DNA of 36,308 nucleotides, taken from the NCBI GenBank assembly GCA_011620315.1, contig WOZO01000099.1, positions 1-36,308 on the forward strand. Direction: 5' to 3'. The notes under the pieces were generated by a model. It had not been told where the DNA came from. It did no database searches and saw nothing but the letters and a program-made list of their open reading frames with translations. The position numbers were made by a program, and so were the translations under genes. The DNA comes from Sideroxydans sp. Its GTDB lineage: Bacteria > Pseudomonadota > Gammaproteobacteria > Burkholderiales > Gallionellaceae. Position 1 is the first letter of the stretch. Each line of letters starts with the position of its first letter. This document shows, piece by piece, positions 24,223 to 33,109 of this stretch.

Positions 24223-26195
24223 TATTCGCCGAGTCCCATCTGGATGTAGCCGGTCGGACAAACGTCCGCGCAGATATGGCAGCCGATGCACTTGTCGTAG
24301 TTGGTCGCGACATAGCGGCCCAGCGTCGCCTCGCTCTTCTTGACGCGGTACACCGCGGTCTGCGGGCAGTACACCACGCAGTTGTCGCACTCGAAGCACA
24401 TGCCGCAGCTCATGCAGCGCTTGGCTTCGGCCACGGCATCCGCTTCAGGCAAGGGATTCAGCCGTTCCTCGAAGTTGCCCAGTGCGGTCTGCTCGTCCAG
24501 CGTGATGATGTGGCGCTGCCTGCGCGGCGTGAAACCGAAGTGACCCAGGAACAGCTTGTCGTGCGGAATGATGTAGCGGTCGGAACGGTTGTCGAAGTTG
24601 TGCACGGCGACGTTGGTGTTGCAGGTGCCGCGCAATGGCTCGGTCGCTTCCTTGATCTCAAGGCCCTTCTCCGCCATCTTGCGCATCAGGTCGAACTGGT
24701 GCGCGTCGATCTTCGGACGCTTCTCCAGATCAATGCCCAGCAGGAAGTTGTGGATACCGTCGGCGGCGATGGAGCCGTGGCCGATGGCCGTGGTCAACAG
24801 GTGCGGACGGATCACGTCACCGCCTGCGAACACGCCAGGCTTGCCGTTGACCACATAGTTGCGGTCGGTGGACACGGCCCCCTTGCCGTTGTTGAATTCT
24901 TCCAGACCGGTGAAGTCCACCGCCTGTCCGATGGCGGACACGATCAGGTCGGCTTCGAGATCCTGCTCGCTGCCTTCGACATTTTTGATCTCCAGCTTGC
25001 CGCCGACGAACTTGGCCTCACACTGCATCACGCGCAGCGCGGTGGCGCGGCCGTTCGCATCGCGCACGATGCCGATCGGCACCAGACCGCCCTTGATGGC
25101 GATGCCTTCCGCCAGCGCCTGTTCGATCTCGTGCTTGTTGGCCTGCATCTTGTCAATGGGGAACACCGAGGTCAGCGTGACTTCAGCACCTTCCTTGGCG
25201 GAAATTTCGGCGACGTCGTGTGCCAGTTGACCGGTGATGGCCAGCTCGGTGTCAGTCTGGTTGGCATGGCTGATGTGACCCAGACGACGGGCAACGGTTG
25301 CCACGTCGATAGAGGTATCACCACCGCCGACCACCACCACGCGCTTGCCGACATGTTGCAGGCGGCCATCGTTGAACGCTTTCAGGAAGGCGGTCGCGGT
25401 CACGACGTTGGGTGCCTCGGCGTCGGCGATAGGCAGCGCGCGGCCGGCCTGCGCGCCCATACCCAGGAACACCGCGTCGAACTCCTTGCGGATCTGCTCC
25501 AGTGTGATGTCCTTGCCGACGTGGCATTTCATGCGTGTCTTCACACCCAGGTCGAGGATGCGCCGGATCTCTGCGTCCAGCACGTCGCGCGGGGTACGGA
25601 AACCGGGGATGCCGTAACGCATCATGCCGCCGAGGAACTCGTGGTCGTCGAAGATGGTGACTTCGTGGCCCTTCAGCGTGAGCTGATAGGCGACCGACAG
25701 ACCGGCCGGGCCGCCGCCCAATACAGCAACCTTCTTGCCTGTGGGGGCCACGTTCGGCTTGTTGAATTTCAGCTTGTTGGCGATTGCATATTCGCCGAGG
25801 AAATGCTCGACCGAGTTGATACCGACGTGGTCTTCCACTTCGTTGCGGTTGCAACCGGATTCGCACGGTGCCGGGCAAACACGGCCCATCACCGACGGGA
25901 ACGGGTTAGCTTCGGTCAGACGGCGCCAGGCGTATTCCTGCCACGGCATGATCGGTGTCTTACCGTCAGCACCAACCGGCACTTTCTCGGTGCCGCGCAC
26001 GATGGACAGATAGCCGCGAATATCTTCACCGGCCGGGCAACTGCCCTGGCACGGCGGTGTGGACTGGATATAGGTCGGGCACTTGTAAGAGAAGCTGGCC
26101 TGGAAGATCTTTTCGTTCCAGCGACGCACCTTGCTGTCGCCGTCCTTGTAACGACGGAAAGTCAGATTTTGTGGGGTATCAATTGTTGCCGACAT
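24222..26195 (-). CDS. dsrL: NAD(P)H:acceptor oxidoreductase DsrL
   Basis: DsrL is an iron-sulfur flavoprotein that accepts electrons from DsrAB and reduces NAD(P)+ in sulfur oxidisers. The 657-residue protein has an N-terminal cysteine cluster region of glutamate-synthase small-subunit type (CPTYIQSTPPCQGSCPAG, then CPAPCESGC). An FAD motif VLGGGPAGLSVAY, an NAD motif VVVGGGDTSIDV and a C-terminal ferredoxin domain (CMSCGMCFECDNC, CIGCHICADVCP) follow. GGAGG lies seven bases upstream of the ATG. Its presence with dsrEFH argues for the oxidative direction. Confidence 0.95.
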   Translation of the reverse strand: MSATIDTPQNLTFRRYKDGDSKVRRWNEKIFQASFSYKCPTYIQSTPPCQGSCPAGEDIRGYLSIVRGTEKVPVGADGKTPIMPWQEYAWRRLTEANPFPSVMGRVCPAPCESGCNRNEVEDHVGINSVEHFLGEYAIANKLKFNKPNVAPTGKKVAVLGGGPAGLSVAYQLTLKGHEVTIFDDHEFLGGMMRYGIPGFRTPRDVLDAEIRRILDLGVKTRMKCHVGKDITLEQIRKEFDAVFLGMGAQAGRALPIADAEAPNVVTATAFLKAFNDGRLQHVGKRVVVVGGGDTSIDVATVARRLGHISHANQTDTELAITGQLAHDVAEISAKEGAEVTLTSVFPIDKMQANKHEIEQALAEGIAIKGGLVPIGIVRDANGRATALRVMQCEAKFVGGKLEIKNVEGSEQDLEADLIVSAIGQAVDFTGLEEFNNGKGAVSTDRNYVVNGKPGVFAGGDVIRPHLLTTAIGHGSIAADGIHNFLLGIDLEKRPKIDAHQFDLMRKMAEKGLEIKEATEPLRGTCNTNVAVHNFDNRSDRYIIPHDKLFLGHFGFTPRRQRHIITLDEQTALGNFEERLNPLPEADAVAEAKRCMSCGMCFECDNCVVYCPQTAVYRVKKSEATLGRYVATNYDKCIGCHICADVCPTGYIQMGLGE

Positions 26196-26216
26196 CGCTA
26201 TGCCTCCAGATTGAAG

Positions 26217-27746
26217 TTACTTATCGCCCAAGATGATCGCGTTACTGACCAACTGGTGCACACCGCCCACCATCTTTCGGTCGAAACCGTAGACGGGCAT
26301 GATCTTTGAAAACTGTGTCTTGCAGATGGCGCAGATGGCCGCCATGTAATTCACACCGTGCTCCTGCACCGCCTGATTCAGCACTTCCATGCGCGGCAAA
26401 GCGCCCTTCACGCGCAGTTCCATCAGGTCGTCGGTGAGCAGACCGCCGCCGCCGCCGCAACAGAAGGTGCGTTCGCGCGTGGTGTTCGGGTCCATCTCGA
26501 CGAAGTTGTTGGCCACCGCCTTGATGATGTTGCGCGGGATCTCGAACTGTCCGCCCGGCAAATCGCCCATGCGCGAACCGCGCGCCACGTTGCACGAGTC
26601 GTGCATGGTGATGACGAATTGGTCGTTCTTGGACTTGTCGAACTTCAGCGCGTCGCGCCGGATGAGGTCCCAGGTGAACTCGCAGATATGGGTCGGCTGC
26701 CTGTAGCGGTGGTCGAGCTGCTTCTGCAGCATCTGCGCGAAGCGGTCGGTCTCGTCCGCACCGTCGCCCACGCCGGACAGCGTGTTCCAGAAACTGTAGG
26801 CGACGCGCCAGGCATGGCCGCACTCGCCCACCACGATGCGTTTCACGCCCAGCTCCAGCGCGGCCTCGCGGATGCGCAGCGCGATCTTGCGCAGCTGCTC
26901 GTAGTTACCGATGAACATGCCGAAGTTAGCGCCTTCGGAAGCCATCGAGGACAGCGTCCAGCTTGTGCCGGAAGCATGGAACACCTTGGCATAGCCGATC
27001 AGGCCGTCGATGTGCGGCTCGGCGAAGAAGTCGGCGGACGGTGTGATCAGCAGCACTTCCGCGCCCTTCACATCCACCGGGAATTTGATGTCCAGACCGG
27101 TATCTTCCTTGACGTCCTCTTCCAGACCTTCCAGCGTATCGACCAGCGCCGGCTCGGGCAGACCGAGGTTGTTGCCGATCTTGTGCACCTTGGCGATGAT
27201 CTCGTTGGAGTACTTCTGCCCCATGCCGACCGAAGCGAGGATCTCGCGCGCGGCCATGGTGATCTCGGCGGTGTCGATGCCGTAGGGGCAGAACACCGAA
27301 CAACGGCGGCACTCGGAGCACTGGTGATAGTAGTTGTACCACTCATCCAGCACTTCGCGGGTCAGGTCGCGTGCACCGACCAGCTTTGGGAAATATTTGC
27401 CGGCGAAGGTGAAGTAGCGACGGTACACGCTGCGCAGCAGATCCTGACGCGCCACCGGCATGTTCTTCGGGTCTTGTGTACCGATGAAGTAATGGCACTT
27501 GTCGGAGCAGGCACCGCAGTGCACGCAGGCATCCATGAACACGCGCAGCGAGCGGAATTTGCCCAGCAGATCGCCCATCTTGGCGATGGCCTTGTCATGC
27601 CAGTCGTCCACCAGTTGGCCGGGGAATCCCAGTGCCTCCTGCATCTTCTCGTTGGCGATGAAGGGGCCCTTGCCTTCCATCGCGCCCGGCTTCAGCGCGG
27701 GGATGATGGGGATGGTGCGGTAGGCTGGTGCGGTGATGTCAGCCAT
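26217..27746 (-). CDS. dsrK: DsrK, HdrD-like subunit of DsrMKJOP
   Basis: DsrK is the cytoplasmic catalytic-type subunit, related to heterodisulfide reductase HdrD, thought to act on the DsrC trisulfide. I start at the ATG 27744-27746 (509 residues), one base after the dsrM stop (TAAGATG). Two [4Fe-4S] motifs are seen (CVHCGACSDKCHYF and CSECRRCSVFCPYG) and CCG-type motifs towards the end (GECGHAW; CCGGGGG). Length is normal. Confidence 0.95.
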   Translation of the reverse strand: MADITAPAYRTIPIIPALKPGAMEGKGPFIANEKMQEALGFPGQLVDDWHDKAIAKMGDLLGKFRSLRVFMDACVHCGACSDKCHYFIGTQDPKNMPVARQDLLRSVYRRYFTFAGKYFPKLVGARDLTREVLDEWYNYYHQCSECRRCSVFCPYGIDTAEITMAAREILASVGMGQKYSNEIIAKVHKIGNNLGLPEPALVDTLEGLEEDVKEDTGLDIKFPVDVKGAEVLLITPSADFFAEPHIDGLIGYAKVFHASGTSWTLSSMASEGANFGMFIGNYEQLRKIALRIREAALELGVKRIVVGECGHAWRVAYSFWNTLSGVGDGADETDRFAQMLQKQLDHRYRQPTHICEFTWDLIRRDALKFDKSKNDQFVITMHDSCNVARGSRMGDLPGGQFEIPRNIIKAVANNFVEMDPNTTRERTFCCGGGGGLLTDDLMELRVKGALPRMEVLNQAVQEHGVNYMAAICAICKTQFSKIMPVYGFDRKMVGGVHQLVSNAIILGDK

Positions 27747-27747
27747 C

Positions 27748-28473
27748 TTATTTCTCCGATTCCAACTTGCCGGCCCAGGCACTCAGATGGCGATGCTCGC
27801 GGCAGTCGTCGGTCTGGTTGCGGGTGGGCGAAAAAAAGACTCCTGGCGCATGTAGAAGCTTGCTTAGAGGGAAGAGTGCCAGGAGTGCGAAAACGAGGAA
27901 CAGGTGCAACAGCAGCAGACTGTCTGACGGCAGCGTGCCGATATCGAAATGCAGCAGGCCGAGGAAATAGGATTTCACAGCAATCACATCGGTATGCGAG
28001 GCAAATTGCATCAGCAGACCGGACGCGGCGATGACGATCAACAACACCAGCCACAGATGGTCGGACGGAGTGGAGATATAACGGATGCGCTCGACGAACA
28101 GGCGGCGTACCCACAGCCCGCACAGGCCCAGCAGCATGGTGATGCCCGCATAGATGCCGAACGGCTGGATAAATGCGACCCAACCCCAGACGGGATCGGT
28201 GAAATAACGCAGGTGGCGCAAGACGACCAGCGCCATGCTGGCATGGAACAACCAGCCCATGGCCCACGTCCACAGATTGGCTTTGAACAGACTTTCGAAG
28301 AACACCACTTCGCGTGTCAGGCGAAATACCACGCCGGTCCTGGTGGTCGGCGCGGGTGTGGTCGGGATCTTCAGTGGCGCGGGCGTGCGCGCATACAGAT
28401 TGATACGGGAGAGCAACCCCACGACGAGCACAAGTGTCGCAAGGTAGAACAGGATCGCGAAAATCACACTCAT
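27748..28473 (-). CDS. dsrM: DsrM, membrane cytochrome b subunit
   Basis: DsrM is the NarI-like haem b membrane anchor of DsrMKJOP. The 241-residue protein has five to six hydrophobic segments and histidines suited to haem binding (WLFHASMALVVLRHLRYF; LLLLHLFLVFALLALFPLSKLLH). The C-terminal tail is soluble. A palindromic repeat separates it from dsrC upstream. Start is the first ATG before the first membrane helix. Confidence 0.92.
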   Translation of the reverse strand: MSVIFAILFYLATLVLVVGLLSRINLYARTPAPLKIPTTPAPTTRTGVVFRLTREVVFFESLFKANLWTWAMGWLFHASMALVVLRHLRYFTDPVWGWVAFIQPFGIYAGITMLLGLCGLWVRRLFVERIRYISTPSDHLWLVLLIVIAASGLLMQFASHTDVIAVKSYFLGLLHFDIGTLPSDSLLLLHLFLVFALLALFPLSKLLHAPGVFFSPTRNQTDDCREHRHLSAWAGKLESEK

Positions 28474-28482
28474 ATCATGTAC

Positions 28483-28593
28483 CAGGATTCAGGATACAGG
28501 GGGCTGGGCGGGATGCCGGTCCGGGATATGGAGTGCAGGCGTCAGCTGACTGCCCACAACACTGTATCCTGCATCCCGCATCCCGTATCCTGC
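28483..28593. repeat. Palindromic element between dsrC and dsrM
   Basis: CAGGATACAG (28490-28499) is matched exactly by CTGTATCCTG (28562-28571). A second pair, GGGATGC near 28511, matches tandem GCATCCC words after 28570. The element occupies the whole gap and differs in sequence from the other repeats here. It could modulate the mRNA between the soluble-protein genes and the membrane-complex genes. Confidence 0.7.
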
Positions 28594-28596
28594 CTC

Positions 28597-28932
28597 TTAG
28601 ACGCAACCGGTCGGCTTGGGCAGACCGGCGATCTTGCATGCCTGCTTGCCGGGACCGTACGGAAACAGACCGTACAGGTACTCGCTGTTACCCTTCTCCG
28701 CGCCCAGCTTCTTGCCGATGGCCTTGGTCAGCACGCGCACTGCGGGTGCAATCTGATACTCGTCGAAATATTCGCGCAGGAAGTTGATCACTTCCCAGTG
28801 CTGATCGGTCATCTCGATGCTTTCGGTTTTGGCGATGTAATCCGCGACTTCCGCGTTCCAATCGCTCAGGTTGACCAGATATCCTTCTTCGTCTGTTTCG
28901 TAGCTCTTGCCGCCGACTTCGATGCTAGCCAT
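28597..28932 (-). CDS. dsrC: Sulfur-carrier protein DsrC
   Basis: DsrC carries persulfide sulfur to DsrAB and forms the trisulfide product. The 111-residue protein ends with the flexible arm bearing both functional cysteines, C99 and C110 (CKIAGLPKPTGCV), at the conserved ten-residue spacing. AAGGAG lies eight bases before the ATG. It is the true DsrC of the locus, in contrast to the cysteine-less paralogue at 33773-34102. Confidence 0.97.
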   Translation of the reverse strand: MASIEVGGKSYETDEEGYLVNLSDWNAEVADYIAKTESIEMTDQHWEVINFLREYFDEYQIAPAVRVLTKAIGKKLGAEKGNSEYLYGLFPYGPGKQACKIAGLPKPTGCV

Positions 28933-29034
28933 GTTGTATCTCCTTCTATGAATAATGGTTGCTGCTGACTACTCTTCCCTCATTTCGCGCTTCACCTTGC
29001 GGGGAGGCAACGAACCGTATCGCAACGCGATTTG

Positions 29035-29334
29035 TTACAGCCAGGATTGGCAATTCTTGTTGCTGACCGCCAGTCCGACGAATCCGGCATAGTCGACCCC
29101 CGCCACACCCGCCATGAGGCGGTCGCCCAGGCCGCGTGCTTCCAGGTCGGGCATCAGCACGTGCACCTTGCAACGGCCCATGGCCGCGCTCAGCTTGGAT
29201 TCATAGGCGTTGCCCTTGGTCGCGGCATACACCGCGTCTTCGATCAGCAGGACATCGCCGCCGTCGGCCATGGTGTTCAGGCAGCTTTCCAGCGTGCCGC
29301 TGGTCAACGGGGATTTGTTCACGATATGTAGCAT
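29035..29334 (-). CDS. dsrH: DsrH (TusB-like) sulfurtransferase subunit
   Basis: DsrH is a subunit of the DsrE2F2H2 sulfur-transfer hexamer that hands sulfur to DsrC. The 99-residue protein begins MLHIVNKSPL and contains DVLLIEDAVYAA, VHVLMPDLEARGL and the C-terminal family phrase WL preceded by a cysteine (NKNCQSWL). It is 10 bases downstream of dsrF. Confidence 0.93.
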   Translation of the reverse strand: MLHIVNKSPLTSGTLESCLNTMADGGDVLLIEDAVYAATKGNAYESKLSAAMGRCKVHVLMPDLEARGLGDRLMAGVAGVDYAGFVGLAVSNKNCQSWL

Positions 29335-29344
29335 GTTTTCCCCT

Positions 29345-29710
29345 TTAGAAACTCAGAACGACGTCTTGCTCGTCCATCAGTTTGCCCATCTCGGCACGGC
29401 TCAGCACGGTGACGCCGACGATGAAGTCGTCTTCGTTCAGGCCGCGTGCTTCCATCGCTTCCTTTTCGACGTACAATTTCTCGACATCGTAATCTTCCAG
29501 CGCACGGTAGGTGGGCGAGAAGTTCTTGGTCTCGATGCCTTTGGTCTGCATGCCCTTCTTCAACTGGTAGACACCGTCGTCGAGGAAAGCCAGCGACACA
29601 TCCTGGTCGAAAGCGGCGGTGATCAGCACCACCTCCAGCGATTCCAGCGCGTAGATCGTGCCGTAAGGTGCCTTGCGGTTCACGAACATGAATTTCTTGT
29701 TGTCACTCAT
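29345..29710 (-). CDS. dsrF: DsrF sulfurtransferase subunit
   Basis: DsrF is the middle subunit of DsrEFH. From the ATG at 29708-29710 it has 121 residues. The open frame reaches further upstream but into dsrE. It has the DsrE/F fold pattern (FMFVNRKAPYGTIYALESLE, AAFDQDVSLAFLDDGVYQL) and the end LMDEQDVVLSF. No cysteine is seen, as is usual for DsrF. Confidence 0.93.
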   Translation of the reverse strand: MSDNKKFMFVNRKAPYGTIYALESLEVVLITAAFDQDVSLAFLDDGVYQLKKGMQTKGIETKNFSPTYRALEDYDVEKLYVEKEAMEARGLNEDDFIVGVTVLSRAEMGKLMDEQDVVLSF

Positions 29711-29720
29711 ATCGTTCTCC

Positions 29721-30080
29721 TCAATCGCCGAAGGTGACCAGACGGTCGCACTTGATACCGGACTCGACCAGTTGCCCCAGACCGGAGATGCGGAAGCCCT
29801 GCGCCAGATTCTCTTCCTTGATGCCGCGACGCAACGCTGCCGCCACGCACACCACCAGGTCAACCTTGTGTTCTTCCGCCAGCTTGGTCCAGCGGTTGAC
29901 GATGTTGCGGTCGTCCTGCGGCGGCTCGGTCAGGCGCGAGGCGTTGTTCACGCCGTCGTGATAAAAGAACACGCGCCACACTTCATGTCCTGACTCGATA
30001 GCCGCCTTGGCGAACAGGTAAGCAGAATCGCTCGCCTGATGCTGGTACGGCCCCTCGTTGACTACGATCCCGAACTTCAT
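29721..30080 (-). CDS. dsrE: DsrE sulfurtransferase subunit
   Basis: DsrE is the catalytic sulfur-binding subunit of DsrEFH. The 119-residue protein has the conserved cysteine at position 78 (DLVVCVAAALRRG), the residue known to bind sulfur in characterised DsrE, and a second at 111. It lies 13 bases after dsrB and 10 before dsrF. Confidence 0.94.
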   Translation of the reverse strand: MKFGIVVNEGPYQHQASDSAYLFAKAAIESGHEVWRVFFYHDGVNNASRLTEPPQDDRNIVNRWTKLAEEHKVDLVVCVAAALRRGIKEENLAQGFRISGLGQLVESGIKCDRLVTFGD

Positions 30081-30093
30081 TCAGTCACCTCGC

Positions 30094-31188
30094 TCAGAAA
30101 CGGATATGTGCCGAAGCGTTCAAGTTGTAACGCGAACCGCGCCAGTCGTCGATCAGATACTTGGTGAACGGCAGACCGGTCTTCTCGAAGAAACGCGGCC
30201 AGCCGATACGGTCGATCCAGTCGGCCAGACGCTCCCACGGACGGGCATCTTCCTTGTACACGGTGAGGATGTTCTTCACTACGGCACCGACTTCAGGCCA
30301 GCGCGGCGGATTGTTGGGCAGACCGGCAGCGACCATCTTCATGAAAGTGGGCTTGCCGCGTGCGTTGGAGTTCTTGCCGCCGACCCAGATGGCCAGCTTG
30401 GAGAATTCCGGATCGTTGATCTGCATCGGCGGGCACGGGGGATAGCAGGCGCCGCAGCACATACACTTGGCTTCGTCGATCTCCAGCGAAGGCTTGCCGT
30501 TGACCATGGCGGGACGGATCGCCGCAACCGGGCAACGCGCCACGACTGTCGGGCGTTCGCACACGTTGGCGACCAGATCATGGTTGATCACCGGCGGCTT
30601 GGTGTGTTGCACGATGATGGCCAGGTCGGCCTGACCGCCGCAGTTGATCTCGCAGCAGGAAGTGGACAGGTGCACGCGGTTCGGCATCTCTTCGCGACGG
30701 AATTCGTCGTACAACTCGTCCATCAGCGCCTTCACCACGCCGGAAGCGTCGGTGCCGGGGATGTCGCAGTGCAGCCAACCCTGGGTGTGGGCGATCATGG
30801 TGACCGAGTTGCCTGTGCCACCGACCGGGAAGCCGTTCTTCTCCAGCTCGGCGATCAGCGGTGCGACCTTCTTCTCGTCCGACACGATGAACTCGATGTT
30901 GGAACGGATGGTGAAACGCACGCGGCCTTCGGCGAAGTTGTCGGCGATGTCGCACAGCTTGCGGATGGTGTACACATCCATCTGGCGCTGCGTACCGGCA
31001 CGCACAGACCATACTTCGTCGCCGCTGTGTGCCACGTGATGCAGCACGCCCGGACGCGGACGGTCGTGATAACGCCAGTTGCCATAGTTCTTTGCCAGCG
31101 TCGGGTGCAGGTACTTGGTGTTCTCCGGCACGCCGGTTTCCTTCGGCTTGCGCTTTGCTGCGGGTGCGGCTTGGACGGCTTGATTCAT
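30094..31188 (-). CDS. dsrB: Dissimilatory sulfite reductase beta subunit (reverse type)
   Basis: DsrB pairs with DsrA in the sirohaem sulfite reductase that here oxidises DsrC-bound sulfur to sulfite. The 364-residue protein has the substrate-site arginine region, STSCCEINCGG, CERPTVVARCP and an inserted ferredoxin domain CMCCGACYPPCPPM. GGAG lies seven bases before the ATG. The 129-base gap to dsrA holds a REP-like hairpin. Confidence 0.96.
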   Translation of the reverse strand: MNQAVQAAPAAKRKPKETGVPENTKYLHPTLAKNYGNWRYHDRPRPGVLHHVAHSGDEVWSVRAGTQRQMDVYTIRKLCDIADNFAEGRVRFTIRSNIEFIVSDEKKVAPLIAELEKNGFPVGGTGNSVTMIAHTQGWLHCDIPGTDASGVVKALMDELYDEFRREEMPNRVHLSTSCCEINCGGQADLAIIVQHTKPPVINHDLVANVCERPTVVARCPVAAIRPAMVNGKPSLEIDEAKCMCCGACYPPCPPMQINDPEFSKLAIWVGGKNSNARGKPTFMKMVAAGLPNNPPRWPEVGAVVKNILTVYKEDARPWERLADWIDRIGWPRFFEKTGLPFTKYLIDDWRGSRYNLNASAHIRF

Positions 31189-31232
31189 CTTCTATCTCCA
31201 GAGTTATAAAAGTCGCGTAGCGATCCGTTTGC

Positions 31233-31271
31233 CTCCTCTCCCGCTTGCGGGGGAGGATTGAGGAGGGGGAA
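31233..31271. repeat. REP-like hairpin between dsrA and dsrB
   Basis: A hairpin at 31236-31257 (CCTCTCCCGC, then GCGGGGGAGG) sits in the gap between dsrA and dsrB, followed by a second GAGGAGGGGGA arm. It is the same type as the element within hsdM. A stem at this place could influence the relative amounts of the two subunits' messages. Confidence 0.7.
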
Positions 31272-31317
31272 ACGAGCAATCGCGAAATTCATTGTCAGAT
31301 AATTTTATTCCTGCTCG

Positions 31318-32613
31318 TTAGGCTGCTTGCTTCCTGGCGTTGATCTTGGCGACTTCGGCATCCCAGCCGTCGGTACGGACATAGGGGTTCATGCGCGGCG
31401 AATTGATCATGGCCGGATCGACATCGACTTCCATCGCATCGAGGAAGTTGGCCAGACCGATACGCTCGATCATCTCGCCGGTGCGCTCGTGCTCCAGTGC
31501 ATTCTCGGCGAAGAAGTCGATGGTACGCTGCGCGAAGTCAACCAGCTGTTCGACTTCCTCTTCGGTTTCCAGCTTGATGAACGGCAGCACCACGGTGCCC
31601 ATCAGGCCGCCGATCTTCAGGTGGCTCTTGCCGCCGACCAGCACGGTTGCGCCCTTGTCCTTGCCCGGTGCCAAAGCGCCGGTCATGACGTTGATGCAGT
31701 GCATGCAGCGCACGCAATCCTGATTGCTGATCTCGATACCGTGGGTGTCGTTCACCGCCACAGTGGAAGTGTGCTCGCCTGCCTTGATCTTGGACAGTTC
31801 CTTGACTTGGAACGCCTTGGTCGGGCAACGCGCCACGACGTCGTTCACCAGCTCGTCCATGCCGTGCTTGGCGAACCATGTCTTGGCCAGACCTTCGTCG
31901 GTGCGGATGTTGTCACGCCATGTGCCGATCACGGCCATGTCGGCACGCTGCACGGAGTTCATGCAGTCGTTCGGGCAGCCCGAGAACTTGAACTTGAACT
32001 TGTACGGCAACGAAGGACGGTGGATGTCGTCGAGGAAGGTGTTCAGCACCGCGCGGTGCGCTTGCGCTTCGTTGTAGCAGGACTGTTCGCAGCGTGCGGC
32101 CCCCACACAAGACATGGAGGTACGCACGGCAGGACCGGCACCGCCGAGGTCGAAGCCCATCTCGTTGAATTCGTCGAAAGACTTCTGCACGTTCTCTGTG
32201 GTCGCGCCCTGGAACATGATGTCGCCGGACTGGCCGTGGAAAGCGATCAGGCCGGAACCGTGGTTTTCCCAGATGTCGCAGAACTTGCGCAGGGTCGCTG
32301 TATCGTAGTGCATACCGGGAGGAGGCATGATGCGCAGGGTGTGGAATTCAGCCGCGTCGGGAAACTTGGCGGAACCGTCCGCGTTCTTCAGCTCGGTGAA
32401 GCGCGGGATCACACCGCCGCCGTAACCGAACACGCCGACTGTGCCGCCCTTCCAGTAACCCTTCTTGGTCTTGTAGGACTCCTCCAGCTGACCCAGCAGG
32501 TCAACCACGTAGTCCTTGTCCTGAGCCAGATGCTTCAGGCCGGTAACGAAGCTGGGCCAAGGGCCGGACTCCAGTTGATCCAGGTTAGGCGTGTCATGCA
32601 TCTTCTTGGCCAT
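31318..32613 (-). CDS. dsrA: Dissimilatory sulfite reductase alpha subunit (reverse type)
   Basis: DsrA carries the catalytic sirohaem-[4Fe-4S] centre. The 431-residue protein has the ligand motifs CX5C (SCVGAARC) and CX3C (GCPNDC), a second CPTKAF, and the inserted ferredoxin domain with CVRCMHC. Residues needed for sirohaem binding appear intact. It is the first gene of the minus-strand dsr operon. AGGA precedes the ATG at 32611-32613. The promoter should lie in the 280-base divergent gap to its right. Confidence 0.97.
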   Translation of the reverse strand: MAKKMHDTPNLDQLESGPWPSFVTGLKHLAQDKDYVVDLLGQLEESYKTKKGYWKGGTVGVFGYGGGVIPRFTELKNADGSAKFPDAAEFHTLRIMPPPGMHYDTATLRKFCDIWENHGSGLIAFHGQSGDIMFQGATTENVQKSFDEFNEMGFDLGGAGPAVRTSMSCVGAARCEQSCYNEAQAHRAVLNTFLDDIHRPSLPYKFKFKFSGCPNDCMNSVQRADMAVIGTWRDNIRTDEGLAKTWFAKHGMDELVNDVVARCPTKAFQVKELSKIKAGEHTSTVAVNDTHGIEISNQDCVRCMHCINVMTGALAPGKDKGATVLVGGKSHLKIGGLMGTVVLPFIKLETEEEVEQLVDFAQRTIDFFAENALEHERTGEMIERIGLANFLDAMEVDVDPAMINSPRMNPYVRTDGWDAEVAKINARKQAA

Positions 32614-32893
32614 AATGTCTTTCCTTTCGATTTGCTGTGCCTCTGGCTTATGCAGTGCTCGGCAGGGTTGGTTGATTACGTCCGGGCTCTTCGTCCCGAT
32701 TTCTAATGGTTGAGCATATTACGAGGGTGACCCCATGCAGACCATCACCCTGAGCGGGTATGTTAGGTAACTCTAATGGGGGGTGCTTTTACCTTCCCCG
32801 GTAGTATTCCAATACAGGTGGCATTGCGGCTAGACTTGCCGCATTACCCGACCCATTAACTATGGCACCCGGGAAACTCACATAGGTATAGCC
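32614..32893. promoter_or_regulatory. Divergent control region for the dsr operon and the plus-strand operon
   Basis: The 280-base gap separates divergently read operons, so it must contain both promoters. A dyad AGGGTGA (32724-32730) / TCACCCT (32745-32751) lies immediately upstream, in dsrA's direction, of a TAATAT word (32721-32716) that could be a -10 box. No convincing -35 is visible. TCTAATGG occurs twice (32702-32709, 32773-32780), 71 bases apart. On the plus strand TTGCCG followed 17 bases later by ACTATG is a weak promoter candidate. All assignments are inference. Confidence 0.5.
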
Positions 32894-33109
32894 ATGGCAC
32901 ATATCACTGCACTCGATCAATTCACCGCGCCGATCGGCAAACAGCAGATCGAACTGCAGCATGTCGATCATGACGAAGGGGGCTTGAACATGCTGCGCGT
33001 GCGCATCCGCGAAGGCAAGCGCTTCACCATCTTCGATATCGACCCGGCCACCGCCAGCAAATGGGCGACCATCATGCAAGACTGGGCAAAATCCCAGCAA
33101 CAGGCATGA
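32894..33109 (+). CDS. Small conserved-looking protein, 71 residues
   Basis: The protein is compact and soluble (FTAPIGKQQIELQHVDHDEG, then RIREGKRFTIFDIDP). The RIREGKRFTIFDIDP phrase looks like a conserved domain I associate with sulfur-oxidiser dsr neighbourhoods, but I cannot name it securely. It is first in the plus-strand operon. Its stop overlaps the start of the Cas6/Cmx6-like gene (ATGA), so the two are probably made together. Confidence 0.8.
   Translation: MAHITALDQFTAPIGKQQIELQHVDHDEGGLNMLRVRIREGKRFTIFDIDPATASKWATIMQDWAKSQQQA

Noticed and set aside
24159-26309. Plus-strand open frame of 716 codons
   Set aside because: Antisense shadow of dsrL and dsrJ; composition is typical of a reversed high-GC gene and no motif is seen.
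26358-28034. Plus-strand open frame of 558 codons
   Set aside because: Antisense shadow of dsrK and part of dsrM.
31327-32706. Plus-strand open frame of 459 codons
   Set aside because: Antisense shadow of dsrA, and it runs through the likely dsr promoter.
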